DNA of 64,000 bases from assembly GCF_030123245.1 (NCBI RefSeq), contig NZ_CP126101.1, forward strand, positions 2,230,501-2,294,500. Direction: 5' to 3'. Under the pieces are notes generated by a model. That model was not told where the DNA came from. It did no database searches and worked only from the letters and a program-made list of their open reading frames with translations. Made by a program: the position numbers and the translations under genes. Positions 25,650-35,900 of the stretch are shown here, piece after piece; position 1 is the stretch's first letter; every line of letters starts with the position of its first letter. This DNA is from Lysinibacillus pakistanensis. Its GTDB lineage: Bacteria; Bacillota; Bacilli; Bacillales_A; Planococcaceae.

Positions 25650-27401
25650 TCAAGTGGTAAGATTCCAGTTTTCTGCTTCCTGTCGAATATCAATAAAGCG
25701 ACGATATACACCTTTTTCTTTCATTAATGAGTGATGTGTTCCCTGTTGAATGATTTGACCATCCTCTAAAACAATAATTTGATTGGCATTCTGTATTGTT
25801 GCTAATCGATGGGCAATGATGATGGTTGTTTTTCCTTGAATTAATTTTTCTAATGCAGCTTGAATAAGTGTTTCGTTTTCTGGGTCGAGACTTGCAGTTG
25901 CTTCATCTAATATAATAATGGGTGCATTTTTCAAAATAGCACGCGCAATCGAGATACGCTGCTTTTCCCCGCCAGATAAAGAGGAACCACCATCACTAAG
26001 AACCGTATCATAGCCATATTCCAGCGACATAATAAAGTCATGGCATTGTGCCTTTTTCGCTGCTTCAATAACATCATCTCTAGAAGCGTTCGGATTCCCA
26101 AAAAGAATATTATTATAAATGGTTTCATTAAATAAATAGACTTTTTGAAATACCATACTAATCGATGATAATAAGTTGTTTAACTGCATAGAGCGAATGT
26201 TAGTGCCACCAATAGAGATTGCTCCAGAATCAACATCATAGAATCGGGCAATCAAATTGCAAAGAGTTGTTTTTCCAGAGCCAGATGGTCCAACAATCGC
26301 TGTAGTTGTACCTTCCTTAACTGTAAAGGATACATTCTGAATGATAGGTCTTTTATCATAGGCAAAGGAAACCTGGTCAAAGTGGATCGCATATTGCGTA
26401 AGCTTGGTATCTTGACCCTCTTCGTCAATAAATGTTGTATTTTCAATGGCTTCAAGTTTATTGAGCGTATGATTAATCGTTTCCAACACATGTGTTGCAT
26501 CGCTAATGGGCTCAATACTATCAAACATGACAAATGAAAATAACGTAATAAGGAACATATCCGCAAGTGTCATTTCTCCATTCATCACTAAATAGCAGGC
26601 AACACATACAAGTAATATAGAAGCCAACTTTAAGGCTAATCGATGTCCGACATTGAAAACACCGAATCCTTTCTGAATAGTTATATTAACTTGCTTGCTA
26701 TTGCGAAAGGCATCCTGTATATTACGGGAAGCAATACCTTCCTGATTAAAGTTTTTAATAACAGACATGCCACGTAAATACTCTAAAGTAGCACTAACAA
26801 GCTCATGCTGACTTTGCTGATGGAAGGTAGCATTTCTACGACTATGTCTTTGTAATAGTCGTAGGAACATAGACGACACAACAATACCACTAATTGCTAC
26901 GAGAGCCATAATTGGCTGATAGAATGATAAAAATAGAATCATTGTAAATGTTAGAATATAGCCATTGACAACGACATCAATCATTTTTATCCCCATCATT
27001 TCAAAGAAGGACAAATCTGTGGTAACAGTACTATTAATATCTCCTATCCGATGCTGCTGAAAAAATCCAAGTGAGACCCTTTTCAAGGTATGTCCCATTT
27101 TGATCCGATGATCTGCTGTTATTTCATAGCCAATGCTCTCCTGATAACGTGCCTTTAAATAGGCAAAGATAAATCGGCCGAAAATAGTGAGCATTAATAA
27201 CAGTAACAGCAACCAGATTGCATCTATCTCTAATGCGTTATTTCCATAATAGTCATCAAGCATCATTTGCAAACCATGTGCAGCTATAACAATCGGAAGG
27301 GCAATACAAATAGATTGCAAAAACGACAGTATAAATCCAAGGTATAAACGTTTTTTGTATGGGCCAATCCACTGGATAATTCTCGTCATTATTTTAATCA
27401 T
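25650..27401 (-). CDS. ABC transporter, fused TMD-NBD (YbtQ/Irp7-like)
   Basis: A 583-residue half-transporter with six membrane helices (about 15-310) and an ATP-binding domain: Walker A GPSGSGKTT near 370, signature SLSGGEKQR near 472, Walker B IIILDEATASLD near 496, His switch IIIAHRL near 528. The exporter-type fold but siderophore-cluster location match YbtQ, which with YbtP imports ferric yersiniabactin. Start ATG 27401 has GGAGG and overlaps the upstream partner by 8 bases. The two probably form a heterodimer. It is the last gene of the five-gene import operon. Confidence 0.9.
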   Translation of the reverse strand: MIKIMTRIIQWIGPYKKRLYLGFILSFLQSICIALPIVIAAHGLQMMLDDYYGNNALEIDAIWLLLLLLMLTIFGRFIFAYLKARYQESIGYEITADHRIKMGHTLKRVSLGFFQQHRIGDINSTVTTDLSFFEMMGIKMIDVVVNGYILTFTMILFLSFYQPIMALVAISGIVVSSMFLRLLQRHSRRNATFHQQSQHELVSATLEYLRGMSVIKNFNQEGIASRNIQDAFRNSKQVNITIQKGFGVFNVGHRLALKLASILLVCVACYLVMNGEMTLADMFLITLFSFVMFDSIEPISDATHVLETINHTLNKLEAIENTTFIDEEGQDTKLTQYAIHFDQVSFAYDKRPIIQNVSFTVKEGTTTAIVGPSGSGKTTLCNLIARFYDVDSGAISIGGTNIRSMQLNNLLSSISMVFQKVYLFNETIYNNILFGNPNASRDDVIEAAKKAQCHDFIMSLEYGYDTVLSDGGSSLSGGEKQRISIARAILKNAPIIILDEATASLDPENETLIQAALEKLIQGKTTIIIAHRLATIQNANQIIVLEDGQIIQQGTHHSLMKEKGVYRRFIDIRQEAENWNLTT

Positions 27402-29190
27402 TTAAAGATACCTCCTGAGATGGATTCGTATCAGAGAGGAGTCCATGTTCTTTTGAACCAATATGAGCCTTCCATAATGTTTGATAAAGTTCATTCGTTG
27501 CGAGCAATTCATTATGGGTGCCCATTTTATGGATACTGCCATCCTTTAACACGACAATTTGATCAGCATGTTTAATCGTGGATAATCTATGAGCAATGAC
27601 AATAAGCGTTTTATCTTTCGCTAGCTCGTTAAAAGCTTTTTGTATTTCTGCTTCATTCTCTGGATCAGTAAAGGCCGTTGCTTCATCCAGTATTATGATT
27701 GGAGCGTTTTTTAAGATAGCACGTGCTATGGCGATACGTTGCTTTTCCCCACCAGATAGCTTGTTGCCTGCTTCACCAGAATCAGTATCATAGCCGTTCT
27801 CTAGTCGTGCAATAAACGTATCACATCTTGCTAAACTTGCGGCATGATAGACTTCCTCATCACTAGCCTGTGGATTTCCCATTCGAATGTTTTCAAAAAG
27901 ACTAGTTTTAAATAAAAAATTATCCTGTGCAACATAGCTAATCTTTTTTGCCAGCTCATTAGGGTGAATATCTTGAATATTGGTATGTCCAATCGTAATG
28001 GAACCTTCAGTAACATCCCAAAAACGTGCTAAAAGCTTGGCAATTGTTGATTTTCCACTTCCAGAAGGGCCTACAAGTGCTGTATAGCTTTTTTCAGGAA
28101 TGGTTAAAGAAAGTTGGTGAAGCACATTCTGCTCATCACTGTAGCTAAACGAAATATCATTCAAGTCAATATCATAATGCTCCAAAGCTATTATTTCTTC
28201 TGTAATAGGAAGTGACTCTAAATTTAAGTATGCTTTTGTATCAGCAATAGCATATTCAATCGCCTTGAAATCATTGACAAAAACAGTGAATTTCATAAGT
28301 GGATAAATAAGCCCCATGGATAAAATAAGGCAAATGATTAATTGTGCAGGATTAATAGCGCCCTGATAATATAGCCATAAACCGATGGGCAAAGTACCTA
28401 CAAGGGTAGATGGTAAAATAGCATTGCCTAATGTCATCCACGGCCATGTGCCACGAAACCATTGCATTGTATAATTTTTAAAATCTGTAATAGCATTCGT
28501 GAATTTTTCATAGGAAGCATTTGTTTGATTAAAGGTTTTAATGACCTCAATACCCTCCACATATTCTACGATAACACTATTTACATGATTACTTGCCTCC
28601 ATATAGTGTTGATACTGGGTGTTGAAATTTCTCATCATAAAGGCATACACAATCAGTGCAAATGGAACTGTAATAAGAGAGGCAAGAGCTAGTCGATAGT
28701 CAATCGTCAGCATATAGATAAAAACACCTATAGGCAGAAAGAGATTTGAGATACCTTCTGGAATAATATGTGCTAATGGCAATTCTAAAGTTTCCACACG
28801 ATCAATCAGGACATTTTTAATCTTACCAACTGGTTGATTTATAATATGACCTAGAGGTGCTCTTATTAATCGTTCAGCTAGTTGCAGACGAATTTCCTCC
28901 AAAATATGATAGGCAGCACGGTGAGAGAAATAACTAGAAATTGCATGAAATACTGTTAAAGCGATGTACCCAGCAGCTGCAATAGCAATCCAAAAAAGAA
29001 GACGCTGTATTGTTTGGGTTCCTTCAATTAAAAGCAGTAGTATTTGATAAACAGCCACATATGGAACTAGCCCGCCTATGACACTCATAATGGCCAAGAT
29101 AACGGATAAAGCAAGTGGTACTTTAGAGCTCCCTGTATATTGGAGAATAGACTTTATCCAATGTTCTTTTTTTTCAATCTGTTCCACCAT
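27394..29190 (-). CDS. ABC transporter, fused TMD-NBD (YbtP/Irp6-like)
   Basis: A 598-residue half-transporter, partner of the following gene. Six membrane helices (about 20-320), then an NBD with Walker A GPSGSGKST near 376, signature KLSGGEKQR near 479, Walker B IIILDEATAFTD near 503 and His switch VIAHRLST near 535. It resembles YbtP of the yersiniabactin uptake pair in layout and context. The alternative, metallophore export, cannot be excluded from sequence because both roles use this fold. Confidence 0.88.
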   Translation of the reverse strand: MVEQIEKKEHWIKSILQYTGSSKVPLALSVILAIMSVIGGLVPYVAVYQILLLLIEGTQTIQRLLFWIAIAAAGYIALTVFHAISSYFSHRAAYHILEEIRLQLAERLIRAPLGHIINQPVGKIKNVLIDRVETLELPLAHIIPEGISNLFLPIGVFIYMLTIDYRLALASLITVPFALIVYAFMMRNFNTQYQHYMEASNHVNSVIVEYVEGIEVIKTFNQTNASYEKFTNAITDFKNYTMQWFRGTWPWMTLGNAILPSTLVGTLPIGLWLYYQGAINPAQLIICLILSMGLIYPLMKFTVFVNDFKAIEYAIADTKAYLNLESLPITEEIIALEHYDIDLNDISFSYSDEQNVLHQLSLTIPEKSYTALVGPSGSGKSTIAKLLARFWDVTEGSITIGHTNIQDIHPNELAKKISYVAQDNFLFKTSLFENIRMGNPQASDEEVYHAASLARCDTFIARLENGYDTDSGEAGNKLSGGEKQRIAIARAILKNAPIIILDEATAFTDPENEAEIQKAFNELAKDKTLIVIAHRLSTIKHADQIVVLKDGSIHKMGTHNELLATNELYQTLWKAHIGSKEHGLLSDTNPSQEVSLND

Positions 29191-29191
29191 T

Positions 29192-30616
29192 TCACACCCT
29201 TTGCTTGTTAAATAATGTAATGTCCTTAATCATTCCCTGCGATAATTCGATGGTTCCGTCACAGCAAAGTGCAATCATCTCAGGATCATGTGTGATGATG
29301 AAAACAAGCTTATTTTGGTTACGCAAAATATTCATGCAATTTGCAAATTGTCTCATATGATGATAATCAAGTCCGCTCGTTGGTTCATCCATAATCATCA
29401 CTTGTTTATCTGCGGCAATTGCAGAAAGAATGGCTACACGCTGTTTCTCCCCACCTGATAATGTTAGTGGATGAGCGTCTTTTAATTCGGAGGCACCCAG
29501 TAAAGCCAGTAGATCTAATGCTAGCTCTTCATTTGGCTCTGGCATAGAGAGTAAGATTTCTGCTAGCACGCTTTCTGTAAAAAGCTGGTGATGTACGTCC
29601 TGCATAACCATGCTGCTAGCCCGAAGGCATTGCTTTTTTCTAAATTTCACATTATTGATGTGAAAGGTAGGGGAGGCTTTTCGGTTGAGACCTGTCAGGG
29701 ATTTAGCGAATGTCGATTTCCCAGCACCATTGTGACCAGTAATAGCCATGATAGCAGGGAATGGAAGGTCAAACCCTTCGATTTTTAGCTGAAAATCATG
29801 ATTGAAATAAGAGAGTGTCTCCAATTTAAAACGTGATCCTTGATCCAACAAACGATCTTGCTGAGGCATCAATTCCTCAAGATGAATCGCTCGAAGCCCT
29901 AATTGATAAAGTGCTTCATTTGACATAGTGAGCATCTCCTTTTGGGCAAAAATATGCTTGATTTGCCCGTCCTCCAAATAAACAAATCGATCAGCAAGAT
30001 TCTGTAAGTAATGAAGTCGATGTTCAGAAATAACGATTGTTTTCCCCTGACTTTTCCAAAAAGCAATCATTTCCCCAAGCTGAGCTGTTGCATCATCATC
30101 TAAATTTGCGGATGGTTCATCTAGGATAATGATGGGAGGATTATGTATGGCAACAGATGCACAGGCTATTCGTTGTTTTTCTCCACCTGAAAGATGGAAT
30201 ACATTTCTTTGTAAAAGTGTCTGTAGTTCAAACTGTTCTACCATCATAGCTTTTCTATTTAGTATTTCCTCAGAGGGCAAGCCAAAGTTTTCAACTGTAA
30301 AAACTAGCTCGCTGTCAGTATCGATATTGTAAAATTGGGTTTTAGGATTTTGAAAAACCGAGCCTGTAAGCTTTGAAATTTCGTGAATTTCCATTGCTTG
30401 AATATCTTGATTAGCTAACCGAATAGTCCCTTGTAATTCGCCATTAATGTAATAGGGGATAAGGCCATTTAATAATCGAGTAATCGTAGTTTTTCCACAG
30501 CCCGACTTTCCACAGAGCACAATAACCTCTCCAGTTGAAATCTCTAGATCAATAGCGTTTAGCGCTTTTTTCGATTGATATTGATACTGAAAGGAAACAT
30601 TTTGAAGCTGAATCAT
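29192..30616 (-). CDS. ECF transporter ATPase, two fused ABC domains
   Basis: A 474-residue protein made of two ATPase domains. The first (about 5-230) has GKSGCGKTT, LSGGEKQR and IIILDEPSANLDD; the second (about 255-470) has GHNGAGKST, LSGGEKQR and VMIMDEPTSGLD. It therefore replaces the EcfA/EcfA' pair of energy-coupling-factor importers. Start ATG 30616, behind GGAGGTG, overlaps the EcfT stop by 4 bases; an upstream in-frame ATG at 30658 is inside EcfT. It should drive uptake by the neighbouring EcfT and S component. Confidence 0.92.
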   Translation of the reverse strand: MIQLQNVSFQYQYQSKKALNAIDLEISTGEVIVLCGKSGCGKTTITRLLNGLIPYYINGELQGTIRLANQDIQAMEIHEISKLTGSVFQNPKTQFYNIDTDSELVFTVENFGLPSEEILNRKAMMVEQFELQTLLQRNVFHLSGGEKQRIACASVAIHNPPIIILDEPSANLDDDATAQLGEMIAFWKSQGKTIVISEHRLHYLQNLADRFVYLEDGQIKHIFAQKEMLTMSNEALYQLGLRAIHLEELMPQQDRLLDQGSRFKLETLSYFNHDFQLKIEGFDLPFPAIMAITGHNGAGKSTFAKSLTGLNRKASPTFHINNVKFRKKQCLRASSMVMQDVHHQLFTESVLAEILLSMPEPNEELALDLLALLGASELKDAHPLTLSGGEKQRVAILSAIAADKQVMIMDEPTSGLDYHHMRQFANCMNILRNQNKLVFIITHDPEMIALCCDGTIELSQGMIKDITLFNKQRV

Positions 30617-31320
30617 AAAAACACCTCCGAAATAAAAATAAGCCAAACGACAATACAAGTGGTGATTAATAGAAAATCTTGCAGATAAAACTGAAGCTGA
30701 CTGACATTTGTTCTTTTGTTAGGAGCAGATAAACCTCGAGTTAAGGATGCCATTGTTAATTCATTACCAATCTTTGAGGCTGATACCATAAGTGGAATAA
30801 GACGATACTCCATTGCTTTTACTGGGTGCAGCAGCATTGAAAATCCTGTTAAGCCTCTGAATGCCATAGCTTGTTGTATATAAATATATTCATATCTTAG
30901 TGTTGGGAAAAAACGGAACATAACAGAGAGTGAAATAATGAATCCCCTTGGCATATGTAGTTTTTCCAAAGCTGCAACAAGTTCACTGATAGATGTTGTA
31001 GATAGAAGAAAATAGCCCATCATAATACCTGGAAGCAGTCTTAGGGAAATGGAGATAATCCCTAATGATAGAAAGAACAATACACCGTGTATATAAGGGG
31101 CTACCGTGTACTGAAAAGTTGTAACGGATAATAGTAAAATCAAATAATAGGAGGCTATTTTGTATTTCTGATACAGCAATAGCAAAATAGCCGGAATTCC
31201 CCATAGAATCGGTAATATGTATAGAAACCAGCCACTTTGTGGAGCACTTACAGTAATGATATTAATTGTAACTGTCAACAGCAGCTTAGTACGTGGATCT
31301 ATTTGTATCCGTTGTTTCAT
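30613..31320 (-). CDS. ECF transporter transmembrane subunit EcfT
   Basis: A 235-residue membrane protein with the CbiQ/EcfT fold: IDPRTKLLL start, about five helices, and the two coupling motifs AMAFRGLTGF (near 157) and ASLTRGLSAP (near 192), whose Arg-Gly pairs contact the ATPases. It is translationally coupled to the S component upstream and the double ATPase downstream, making a complete dedicated ECF module. Confidence 0.92.
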   Translation of the reverse strand: MKQRIQIDPRTKLLLTVTINIITVSAPQSGWFLYILPILWGIPAILLLLYQKYKIASYYLILLLSVTTFQYTVAPYIHGVLFFLSLGIISISLRLLPGIMMGYFLLSTTSISELVAALEKLHMPRGFIISLSVMFRFFPTLRYEYIYIQQAMAFRGLTGFSMLLHPVKAMEYRLIPLMVSASKIGNELTMASLTRGLSAPNKRTNVSQLQFYLQDFLLITTCIVVWLIFISEVFL

Positions 31321-31907
31321 TAAACAATCCCCGATTTCTTGAAGTGCTTTGTTAATAATTTAGTACCAATCAAGCCTCCTATTAGACTTGTAGCAAATGT
31401 CATGACAATAAATAGCAATAGTGTCCAATCAGGAATATAGCTGTTTAATTTATTTGCGTACTCAGCACCATATTGAACAGTAATATTAGAAAAGTAAGTA
31501 GTTCGATGAAGATAAATAGGGAGATATAGACCAATTGTCCATAAACTAAACACAGCAAAGGATAATGTCATGGAAAATGTACTTGATTTTAGCTTTATAA
31601 AAAGTATGTCTGCAATGAAGCCGCAAATTAGACCTGTTAGAAGGGGATAGAAGCCATTACCGCCCATTAACATCATGATTAATCCACAAATAGTACCACT
31701 CATCGTAATCATGCCGAATTTCTCAGTTTTTGCTAAAAATAAAATAAAGGGAACACCTCCAAAAATACCAATTAGAGCTGGTAAGATAGCATTGAAAATG
31801 GGGATATACCCTAATAGCGAGATGGTAAATAATAAGGCAAAATAAATGCTTGTATAAATGCCTACTGTCATAAAGTCTTCCGTCCGTAATGCGAGATTTT
31901 TTATCAT
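31320..31907 (-). CDS. ECF S component (MptD/Trep_Strep-like)
   Basis: A 195-residue membrane protein with about six helices that resembles the MptD/Trep_Strep class of substrate-binding S components. It should determine what the ECF module imports, in this setting the metallophore, its metal complex or a breakdown product. ATG 31907 is 8 bases after GGAG; the frame extends upstream to 31988 but lacks a ribosome binding site. First gene of the leftward Fur-controlled operon. Confidence 0.82.
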   Translation of the reverse strand: MIKNLALRTEDFMTVGIYTSIYFALLFTISLLGYIPIFNAILPALIGIFGGVPFILFLAKTEKFGMITMSGTICGLIMMLMGGNGFYPLLTGLICGFIADILFIKLKSSTFSMTLSFAVFSLWTIGLYLPIYLHRTTYFSNITVQYGAEYANKLNSYIPDWTLLLFIVMTFATSLIGGLIGTKLLTKHFKKSGIV

Positions 31908-32001
31908 GTGAATAGCTCCTTTCGAAATGAAGAAATAATCATCACAGGTTATTTCCTTTTTTTTTGGAATATTTAGGGTTATACTCATGTCGAGTATATT
32001 T

Positions 32002-32020
32002 GAAAATGAGAATCATTGTC
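32002..32020 (-). promoter_or_regulatory. Fur box of the import operon
   Basis: GAAAATGAGAATCATTGTC matches the 19-bp Fur consensus at 16 positions and lies 95 bp ahead of the S-component start, on the left side of the divergent promoter region. Confidence 0.8.
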
Positions 32021-32113
32021 AATTATTATTTTAGGTAAAATATTTTTTCAAAAATAACCAATAAAGACTATTGTATTTATTTTTACAATATTTTAGAATC
32101 TATGTTAGTGGTC

Positions 32114-32132
32114 GATAATGATAATCATTATC
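32114..32132 (+). promoter_or_regulatory. Perfect Fur box of the biosynthesis operon
   Basis: GATAATGATAATCATTATC is a 19/19 match to the classical Fur consensus, 58 bp before the first biosynthetic gene. With the box at 32002 it places both divergent operons under iron repression. Confidence 0.93.
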
Positions 32133-32189
32133 AATTAAATAGACTAAACTTTCATGAATTTGAAATAACTTATAAGGTGTTGAATTTAT

Positions 32190-32921
32190 GTGTTAAAAAT
32201 TAGTCATATTCAGTGCAGGGTACATGATATTAAAAAGGCAGTCCATGATTATAAAAAAGCCGGATTTCAGGTTGAATGGGGAAGAGACCCTAAAAATTCG
32301 CTAAATGCATTTATCTGGTTCAATCAGGGTCCATTTATTGAACTATTTGAAATGAAGCGGTTTATGTCTCCAATACAATTCCCATTAGGGATTCTCTATG
32401 GTAGATCGATGAGAGAGCGCTGGGTGAAGTGGATGATTCAGCGTGAAGGGCTTATAGATTTTGCGTTAGAAGGCTATGAAGAGGATATTGCAAAGCAAGA
32501 GAATTTACATTTAGTGAGAAATGAAATCAAGAATTTAGGTATTTGTACATCAAAGGTGTTAAATGGACGACGAAAGAAACCGACAGGGGAAATTGTTACC
32601 TATGGCTTCTTTTCGCTGTCCCCTTGCGATTTACCCTTTGTTGTATCAGCCTATAATACACCCCAGAGGCCAAAGCAGATTGAGCATTCAAATGGCTCTC
32701 AATACATTCATTCCCTGACGATTAGCTGTCCAGATGAAACGGCAGAAATATTAAATACTCTGCTCATCGATAAGGCAATGCTAACAATCAAGGAATCTAA
32801 TAAATTTAACATAGATGGTATTACCATTGAAGGACTGACAAACAAAATAGATACTAAATTACTACATGGAGCAAATTTAATACACAGAGAGTACATAGTT
32901 AGCGAAAAAGGTGAGGAGTGA
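32190..32921 (+). CDS. VOC-family (glyoxalase-like) protein
   Basis: A 243-residue protein with a vicinal-oxygen-chelate type N-terminal half (ISHIQCRVHDIKKAVHDYKKAG, then a WFNQGPFIELFEM strand) and a second related half (about 165-235). VOC proteins often bind a metal or an antibiotic. Here it could be an enzyme of aryl or ring tailoring, or bind the metallophore. GTG start with AAGGTG upstream. First gene of the operon after the perfect Fur box; the next gene's ribosome binding site lies in its last codons. No counterpart is known to me in the yersiniabactin or pyochelin clusters. Confidence 0.7.
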   Translation: MLKISHIQCRVHDIKKAVHDYKKAGFQVEWGRDPKNSLNAFIWFNQGPFIELFEMKRFMSPIQFPLGILYGRSMRERWVKWMIQREGLIDFALEGYEEDIAKQENLHLVRNEIKNLGICTSKVLNGRRKKPTGEIVTYGFFSLSPCDLPFVVSAYNTPQRPKQIEHSNGSQYIHSLTISCPDETAEILNTLLIDKAMLTIKESNKFNIDGITIEGLTNKIDTKLLHGANLIHREYIVSEKGEE

Positions 32922-32928
32922 AAATAGG

Positions 32929-35900
32929 ATGCAAGTAAAAAAAGAAATAATCCAGTTAAAGGCACAGGGAATTGAGTTATGGACGAATCAGGGGAAGCTT
33001 CATTTTAAAGCAGGAAAGGAACAATTGACTGAAGAAGTGATGGCATTTCTAAAAACGAATAAAGAGGCGTTAATTACTGTTTTGGAGCAAGAAGCGCAAG
33101 CTAACACATTCCCATTAACCCCTATTCAATCTGCTTATCTACTAGGCAGCATGAACAGCTTTGAATATGGTGGTGTTTCCAGCCATATTTACATGGAGCT
33201 TGAATATGACCATCTAGATTGTGAGAGGGTTAAACAAGTATGGACGACGTTAATAGAGCGGCATGAAATGCTACGAACGACGATTCATCGGAATGGTTAT
33301 CAAAGTGTCATGGATGACATCCCTAACATTGAAATTGCATTTGAAGATTTAATGAGGAATGGTGCCGAGGATAAGGAGCGACTACAGGAAATTAGGCAAC
33401 ATTTGGGGCATAAAATCTATACACCTGAAAGCTGGCCGCTTTTTGATATTTCATTGAGTCAACGATTACATGGCACGACTATGCATATTTCCTTTGATTT
33501 TTTAATTGTGGATTGGGCAAGTATTTGGATTTTATTAAAAGAATTTGAAGAGCTTTATTTTCATAAGGATGTTACATTACCAGCAAATGATTTCACCTTT
33601 AAAGAGTATGTAAAGATAGAGGAGGAGATGAGGTACCAGAAGAACTATCAAGAGGATAAAGACTATTGGTATAACCGAATTCAAACGCTTCCGCCCTCAC
33701 CGACATTACCTAAATTGTCATTAGTACAGGATGAAAAATCCTTTGAACGCTTTTTTATTCAATTAGATAAAGCAATTTGGGATAAATTTAAATCTTCCAT
33801 TTCCAATAAAGGTAAAACGGTTACTAGTGTTTTGCTCGCCTTATATAGCCAATGTCTGGCGAAATGGAGCATAAACAAGCATTTTACCATTAATTTAATT
33901 CTTTTAAATAGATTACCTGTCCACCCAAATGTTCACCGAATTGTTGGTGATTTCACATCTATTAATTTAACAGAGGTCGATTGTAGAAGAGCTGAAACGC
34001 CATTTATAGATCATGTCAGTCAGATTCAACAGCAAATGTTTCGTGATTTAGACCATAGCAGCTTCTCGGGCGTAGAGGTACTGAGAGAAATGACAAGGCA
34101 AAAAGGACAAGCATATGCTTTAATGCCTTTTGTCTTCACAAGTGCTATTAATCTCATCGATTCCAATGGATTAATCGGAAAAATGAATGAGTATGGTATT
34201 AGTCAAACACCACAAGTATTTATTGATTGTCAGGTCATGGATGATGACAATGGCTTGCGTGTGAATTGGGACGTGAGAAAGGGTGTATTTCCAGCCAATG
34301 TAATAGCTGATATGTTTTCTGCATTCGAAATTGCCTTATTAAAATTAGTCCATGAAGATCAAGCCTGGGAATCAGCAGCTTTGGTAAACTTGCCAAATGA
34401 ACAAACAAGACAAAGAGCAAGTGTCAATAATACCTATTTGAACCAAGCAAAACATTTGTTACACCAAGGCTTTTTCGAACAAGCAAGTCAGCAGCCTACA
34501 CAAATCGCGGTCATCGAAGGGGAGCAGGAATACTCTTATGCTGAACTAAGAGATAAGGTGTTTACTGTAGGAAATCTACTTCAAAAACATCAGCTACAAC
34601 AAGGGGATAAGGTGGCCATCATTTCTGATAAAACCATTTATCAAGTGACAAGTGTGCTGGCTATTCTATCGCTAGGAGCAGTCTATGTGCCGATTGATAA
34701 GGCCCAGCCGATTAGTCGAATCAAGAAAATAATCGATCAAAGTCAAGTAAAGGCTATCCTTGTGGATGAACATCAGCCAATCTATGAAAGCTTAGAGGCA
34801 CAATGCATTGCAGCTAATTTACTAGAACAAAGAGAAAGTATTTCCTATGATGTTTATAAGGGGGATCCCGATGAATTAGCTTACATTATTTTTACATCTG
34901 GTTCAACAGGAGAGCCAAAGGGTGTTGCCATGTCTCATGCTGCAGCCATGAATACGATTACAGATATTAATAGGCGATTTAGTATTACTAGCCATGATCG
35001 TGTTCTTGCCCTATCTAAGCTTAACTTTGACCTATCAGTTTATGATATCTTTGGTTTGCTAACTGCTGGTGGTACGATTGTCTATCCTGAACAAGGTCAT
35101 TTGTATGATGCAAACTATTGGTTATCGTGTCTGCAAACTAAAAAGATAACATTATGGAATACAGTGCCAGCTTTAATGAAAATGCTACTAGCTGTTGATG
35201 AAACGGAGCAATTCTCAGTAGATTCCATGAAAACGATACTGTTATCAGGAGATTGGGTACCACCAAAAATGGTTAAGCAATGTGCAACTGCATTTCCAAA
35301 GAGTACCATAATTGCCCTAGGCGGTGCTACAGAAGCGGGTATTTGGTCCAATTATCATATTTGCAGTGAAGAAGACTTTGAGAGAGAGACTATACCTTAT
35401 GGCTACCCGTTAGCGAATCAATGCTTTTATATTTTAGATGAACATAATGAGGATTGCCCGAATTGGGTTCGTGGAGAGCTATATATTGCGGGAGATAGTC
35501 TTGCACAAGGCTACTATCAGAATACTGAAATGACAAATGAAAGATTTATTACAACGATTAAACAGCAGCGGCTCTATAGAACTGGTGACTATGGAAGATA
35601 TATGGACAATGGAGAAATTGAATTTATCGGACGTCTTGATAATCAAGTGAAGTTATGTGGAAATCTTATTAACCTAGGGGAAATTGAATCATTATTAAAT
35701 AAACATGAGCAAGTAGACGCTTCCTGTGCAGTCGTACTAGATAATAAGCATCTTTATGCTGTCGTTCAACTAGCAGAGTATGCTCCAAACAATGTACTAT
35801 GTAATGATTTCATTGATTATCTTGAACAGCTATTACCGTCCTATATGGTTCCTGTCAAATTATTTATTTTATCGAAGCTTACACTAAATGCAAATGATAA

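Noticed and set aside
30617..30658. Longer start for the ECF ATPase
   Set aside because: The upstream ATG lies within the EcfT coding region without a ribosome binding site; ATG 30616 has GGAGGTG.
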